The position numbers and the translations under genes were made by a program. Under the pieces are notes generated by a model, which ran no database searches, was not told the origin of the DNA, and saw nothing but the letters and a program-made list of their open reading frames with translations. This document shows, in pieces, positions 6,249-9,383 of a stretch of DNA of 9,383 nucleotides. The first letter of the stretch is position 1. Each line of letters opens with the position of its first letter. Source of the stretch: CAWUKT01 sp041565275 (GTDB lineage: Bacteria; Bacteroidota; Bacteroidia; J057; JADKCL01); NCBI GenBank assembly GCA_041565275.1, contig JBFGVE010000116.1, forward strand, positions 1 through 9,383. The letters run 5' to 3'.

Positions 6249-6728
6249 TTGCCCGAGCATCTCCAAATCCCTTTTCAGATTTACGCCTCTAAGCAGGAGT
6301 TACCCGAGGATGAACAGGTACTGATGTTGCAAGCACTTGAGGCCTCTCAGAAGGCTTACGCCCCGTATTCTGAGTTTTATGTAGGATGTGCACTGTTGTT
6401 GGCTTCCGGAGAGGTTATTTTAGGAAACAATCAAGAGAATGCAGCTTTTCCCTCTGGATTGTGCGCGGAAAGGACCGCTTTGTTCTTTGCAGGTTCTCAA
6501 GGTAAAGGGAAGGATATCCGAAAGATTGCTATACGTGCCTGGAGCAACAATAAACTGATTGAGGAACCTGTGACTCCTTGCGGTGCCTGCAGACAAGTGA
6601 TCGTCGAATATGAACGTCAGTCTGATTTAGATATCGCAGTTATTATGCAGGGTGCCGCAGGCAAGGTATTGCGCTTATTAGGTGCTCGAAAGACACTCTT
6701 GCCATTTAGTTTTGATATTGAATTCTGA
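6249..6728 (+). CDS. cdd: Cytidine deaminase
   Basis: Cdd deaminates cytidine and deoxycytidine to uridine and deoxyuridine in pyrimidine salvage. The 159-residue frame has the family features in order: YAPYSEFYVGCALL (37-50), substrate-binding NQENAAFPSG (61-70), catalytic and zinc motif CAERTA with Cys72 as zinc ligand and Glu74 as proton shuttle, and the second zinc motif PCGACRQ with Cys111 and Cys114. Length fits the small, tetrameric form of the enzyme. No ATG lies between the in-frame stop at 6213 and the conserved core; TTG at 6249 is the best start because it gives the N-terminal extension usual in Bacteroidota homologues (FQIYASKQELP). ATT at 6246 or 6243 is an alternative. The gene follows hslU by 51 bp with no clear terminator between, so read-through from hslU is possible. 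Confidence 0.94.
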   Translation: MPEHLQIPFQIYASKQELPEDEQVLMLQALEASQKAYAPYSEFYVGCALLLASGEVILGNNQENAAFPSGLCAERTALFFAGSQGKGKDIRKIAIRAWSNNKLIEEPVTPCGACRQVIVEYERQSDLDIAVIMQGAAGKVLRLLGARKTLLPFSFDIEF

Positions 6729-6813
6729 ACGTTTAATTTTCTTCAACAGATAGATTTTTCTTCCCAATGATATCTATTAATACTTGGACAATGAGTCCTG
6801 TCAATTCATCCCA

Positions 6814-8529
6814 ATGCTAAAAAAGGAATTTTGCAATTTACTGCTGATTGTTTTGATGATGGTTCCCACAGGTTCCAGATTGTATGCGCAACCTGGGACC
6901 TGGGCTATTTCTGCGGGAGCAGGTGCCAAAGACTACGTTTCCGATATACTGGTCAGTAGTTCAGGTGATACTTATGTGACCGGCTACTTCTCCGATTCCA
7001 TCCAATTCGAAAATACCAAACTGGTATCGCTCGGGAAAAACGATGTTTACATTGCCAAATATGATCCTGATGGTTCTTTGATTTGGGCTCAGCGCCAAGG
7101 CTGGCTTGAAAATGATTTTTCCCGAAAACTAGTTATGGACTACGACGGAAATATCCTGGTAGTCGGTGACTACCAGGATTCAACTATTTTGGCAGGTGAT
7201 ACTATTTTTTCTTTGGATACGCTCTGGTATGGCCCCTATGCAGGGACTTACGATATTTTTATCCTCAAGCTGGAACCAAATGGGAACAATATCAGTGTAT
7301 TCGCAGATGGTTGGTTTAGCTCTGAACGCTGTTATGATTTGGAAGTGGACGGAAATGCAGACAGGATCATGGGAGTCACTTGGCATACCTGGAGTTGGTG
7401 GGAAAGAGGTATTCCTGGAAAGGGATTTCACGATGCTATGATCGTAGCCCTTGATTCGGAAGCCACAAACACGGCACCGAATGTAAATACCTTCTTTCAC
7501 AATCGTGCCCATGCCTGGGGCAAGCAATTTGATGAAGCCAGGGAAGTAGAAGTGATCGGGGACAGCTTATATATTCTGGGTGGGATGTTTCAAGACACTT
7601 GTTATTTCCGGGATAGCACATTGTTTGGTGTTACCGACTTTGAAGATGATATTTTCATTACTACACATGATGACACTGCGGGCTTTAAATGGGCACTGTG
7701 GGGAGGGGGGCCCGGAAAGGACCAACTTACTGGAATGGTGCACGATGCACAAGGTAACCTGTATATAACCGGGACTTATTCGGGCGAATTTGCTATGGAT
7801 GGCAAGTCAGTCACTGGTAATGGTAATTTGGATGGCTTTGTTGCCAAAGTTGATATCGATGGCAAACTGATTTGGCTTAATTCTATAGGAGGAAATAAGT
7901 ACGATGCCATTGAGGCTATCGACATTCGCCCAGCAGGGGATTTGATTGTTACTGGATATTTTCAGGGAGAAATGACACTTGGCGGTGAAATGCTTCAGGC
8001 CTCAGATAGTCTGGATCAGAATGTATTTGTCGCATCTGTTGAAACCAGTTCAGGGATGATAAATTGGTCCTGGAGTGGGGGGGGGAGTGGCATTGATATT
8101 GGTCAAGCAATCACTGTAAGTTCGGCTAATGATATTTATTTGGTCGGCAGTTATACCGGTACCGCAATGTTTGGACAACAGCAATTGGTATCCAAGGGGT
8201 CCGATGACATATTCATCCTGCGTATGGATGCAACAGGTTCGGTCTCTGCGCCAGGGCGAGATATCTCTGCAATTGATAATGGGTTAACTATCTATCCTAA
8301 CCCTGGTTATGGGCGAGTGAATGTTTCCTTTGAGTTGCAGAGAAAAGAAGTGGTTGAGGTACAGTTGGTAACTCTAGAAGGTAAAGTGGTATTTTCACAG
8401 TTTCTGGGAAACGCAGTCCCTGGTTTCTATTCCATTGGTTTAGATCTTGAGGAAATTGCTCCCGGCTTTTACCTGATGCGATTGAAGACTGGCGCACAAT
8501 CTCAAACAAAAAAAATCCTTTTAAATTAA
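6814..8529 (+). CDS. T9SS-secreted seven-repeat (SBBP-like) beta-propeller protein
   Basis: A 571-residue secreted protein. I chose the ATG at 6814 over the TTG at 6784 because it gives a clean signal peptide: MLKKEFCN, hydrophobic core 9-18, likely cleavage after LYA (23-25). Seven repeats follow, starting near residues 42, 103, 173, 242, 305, 366 and 430. The best-kept pattern is DxxGxxYxTGxFxGxxxFxxxxLxSxGxxDxFxxKxDxxGxxxW, as in SBBP beta-propeller repeats; repeats 2 to 4 are more diverged and repeats 2 and 3 carry insertions. Seven repeats fit one closed seven-bladed propeller. Residues about 488-571 form a type A T9SS sorting domain: LTIYPNPGYGRVNVSF, a VQLVTLEGKVVF strand, and the end GFYLMRLKTGAQSQTKKILLN-like tail. 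Family knowledge says this tail directs export across the outer membrane and attachment to the cell surface. The role is unknown; binding of a surface partner or polysaccharide is only a guess. A run of nine G lies at 8077-8085. The gene is probably co-transcribed with the barrel gene 25 bp downstream. Confidence 0.93.
   Translation: MLKKEFCNLLLIVLMMVPTGSRLYAQPGTWAISAGAGAKDYVSDILVSSSGDTYVTGYFSDSIQFENTKLVSLGKNDVYIAKYDPDGSLIWAQRQGWLENDFSRKLVMDYDGNILVVGDYQDSTILAGDTIFSLDTLWYGPYAGTYDIFILKLEPNGNNISVFADGWFSSERCYDLEVDGNADRIMGVTWHTWSWWERGIPGKGFHDAMIVALDSEATNTAPNVNTFFHNRAHAWGKQFDEAREVEVIGDSLYILGGMFQDTCYFRDSTLFGVTDFEDDIFITTHDDTAGFKWALWGGGPGKDQLTGMVHDAQGNLYITGTYSGEFAMDGKSVTGNGNLDGFVAKVDIDGKLIWLNSIGGNKYDAIEAIDIRPAGDLIVTGYFQGEMTLGGEMLQASDSLDQNVFVASVETSSGMINWSWSGGGSGIDIGQAITVSSANDIYLVGSYTGTAMFGQQQLVSKGSDDIFILRMDATGSVSAPGRDISAIDNGLTIYPNPGYGRVNVSFELQRKEVVEVQLVTLEGKVVFSQFLGNAVPGFYSIGLDLEEIAPGFYLMRLKTGAQSQTKKILLN
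8077..8085 (+). repeat. G9 homopolymer tract within the propeller gene
   Basis: Nine consecutive G encode Gly-Gly-Gly (residues 422-424) in the loop between repeats 6 and 7. A shorter, interrupted run (GGGGAGGGGGG, 7700-7710) encodes the equivalent loop between repeats 4 and 5. A change of one or two bases here would shift the frame and remove repeat 7 and the T9SS tail. Confidence 0.9.
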
Positions 8530-8532
8530 CTG

Positions 8533-8546
8533 ATAGTTCAAACTAT
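8533..8546. repeat. Short inverted repeat in the propeller-barrel gap
   Basis: ATAGTT (8533-8538) and AACTAT (8541-8546) are perfect inverted copies separated by CA. They fill most of the 25-bp gap before the barrel gene and end 8 bases before its ATG. No T tract follows, so it is not a terminator. It may affect translation of the downstream gene or be chance. Confidence 0.35.
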
Positions 8547-8554
8547 ACAACTCC

Positions 8555-9286
8555 ATGAAACGTGCTACATTTACTATCCTGGTATCCATCTTCTCGTTTG
8601 TGTGGCTTTCCGGACAAAAGACCGACCAGAACATGACCCGTCCTAAGTCCGCAAAGCTCCCTGTTTCTGGCAGTGAGAAGGTAGATTTCATTTTTTCCCG
8701 GACCTTTATGGTTGGAGATGCTGACAGTACCAGTATCACTCAAGGACGCTCTGGATCTTACAGTATTGGAATTGGTTATGGTATCCCTTTGGGAAGAACA
8801 GTTGAGATCAAATTTGAACCACGCGTTACCTGGCAAAAGCTGGTATTCACAGAAAATACTGACAGTACCAAATTTTTTCCCAGCAGTGCCACAGGATCTG
8901 ATTATATCTATGAAAAACTGCGAATGGCTTATGTAGAGGTTCCGATAGGGTTTAAAATCAAGGGTGCAAGGAATGCAGAAGACAAATATAAATTCCTTTT
9001 TGAGGCTGGGTTTAGTTTTGGTTTCAATGTAGGCAGTACATCAAAGTCAAGGTTTAATGTAGATTCTCTGAATGCTAAGCTAACTACCAAGGTTAGCAAT
9101 ATACCGGATCTAAATGAGTTACGTTACGGTCCGTATATTCGGCTTGGTACCAATTGGATTTCTATCTATAGCTTCTATCGGATGACAGAGATTTACAACG
9201 AAGAGAAGAGATTTGACTCACCAACCGGAGAACGTTCTTATCCCAAATTCCCTATGTTAGAAATCGGTTTTAGCATAAGTATCTGA
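8555..9286 (+). CDS. Predicted outer-membrane beta-barrel protein
   Basis: A 243-residue protein with an N-terminal signal peptide (MKRATF, hydrophobic core 5-18, likely cleavage near LSG-Q at 18-21). The mature part shows alternating hydrophobic and polar residues with aromatic ends, as in barrel strands: KVDFIFSRTF, SYSIGIGYGIPLG, VEIKFEPRVTWQKL, MAYVEVPIGFKIKG, KFLFEAGFSFGFNVG, YGPYIRLGTNWISIYSFYRM, and the last strand FPMLEIGFSISI. The segment YVEVPIGFKI is typical of Bacteroidota porin-like barrels of the OMP_b-brl type. The protein ends on a hydrophobic strand with a terminal Ile, close to the usual aromatic C-terminus of barrel proteins. Lying 25 bp after the T9SS propeller gene, it is probably in the same operon and might work with it at the outer membrane (inference). 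Function unknown. No hairpin terminator is evident after its stop. Confidence 0.85.
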   Translation: MKRATFTILVSIFSFVWLSGQKTDQNMTRPKSAKLPVSGSEKVDFIFSRTFMVGDADSTSITQGRSGSYSIGIGYGIPLGRTVEIKFEPRVTWQKLVFTENTDSTKFFPSSATGSDYIYEKLRMAYVEVPIGFKIKGARNAEDKYKFLFEAGFSFGFNVGSTSKSRFNVDSLNAKLTTKVSNIPDLNELRYGPYIRLGTNWISIYSFYRMTEIYNEEKRFDSPTGERSYPKFPMLEIGFSISI

Positions 9287-9331
9287 CCTTTCCGCCCTTC
9301 TTTTATCCAACCACTATTATCATAACTTGCA

Positions 9332-9382
9332 TTATGTTAAGTAGAATTGTGCGTAATAGACTCCCCTTCCAGTTGTATTGTA
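9332..9382 (-). CDS. Possible C-terminal end of a convergent gene (partial, doubtful)
   Basis: On the minus strand a frame open from the right edge encodes YNTTGRGVYYAQFYLT and then stops (TAA, complement of 9332-9334). The sequence looks protein-like, with an aromatic-rich beta pattern, and a convergent gene here is plausible. Only 16 residues are visible. Another minus frame is also open over most of this stretch, and a plus-strand ATG at 9334 opens a 16-codon frame to the edge, so the call is weak. Confidence 0.2.
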   Translation of the reverse strand, partial: YNTTGRGVYYAQFYLT

Positions 9383-9383
9383 A

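Noticed and set aside
6784..6813. TTG start of the propeller protein
   Set aside because: The ten extra residues precede a perfect signal peptide that starts at the ATG at 6814.
9321..9336. CATAA/TTATG inverted repeat near the right edge as terminator
   Set aside because: Five A/T-rich pairs only and no T run; no support for termination.

Overview
The window looks like an ordinary chromosomal segment of a free-living Bacteroidota bacterium, most likely in or near the Saprospiria/Lewinella group (inference). The evidence is a C-terminal type IX secretion (T9SS) sorting domain with the YPNP motif, several lipoproteins with Bacteroidota-style signal peptides, an EGF-like lipoprotein, promoter boxes of the Bacteroidota TAnnTTTG type, and no clear Shine-Dalgarno sequence before any start codon. 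I see no mobile element, CRISPR array, tRNA, rRNA or phage gene.

Left part (1-2019): the 3' two thirds of mutS2 runs in from the left edge. It converges on a small lipoprotein gene on the minus strand that carries Asp-Ser repeats. A 45-bp perfect palindrome lies between the two and is probably a bidirectional terminator.

Middle-left (2020-3848): a 225-bp intergenic region holds two back-to-back promoters, each with the same -7 box TAAATTTG. One drives the repeat lipoprotein leftward. The other drives an EGF-like lipoprotein rightward, which ends at a clear intrinsic terminator. An Ig-like lipoprotein follows, with a 15-bp palindrome just before its start.

Middle-right (3900-6728): a class I SAM-dependent methyltransferase, then hslU (ATPase of the HslUV protease, with no hslV in view) and a cytidine deaminase that appears to use a TTG start. 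These are housekeeping functions and probably stand as loosely linked single units.

Right part (6814-9286): a secreted protein built as seven beta-propeller repeats plus a T9SS sorting tail. It is followed 25 bp later by a predicted outer-membrane beta-barrel protein, so the two are probably co-transcribed. The propeller gene contains a run of nine G, a possible slippage site. The last ~100 bp holds no firm gene; a short minus-strand reading frame could be the C-terminus of a convergent gene.

I found no convincing new multi-gene system. The most notable items are the G9 tract in the surface-protein gene, the altered Smr motif in MutS2, and the lipoprotein cluster around the divergent promoter pair.
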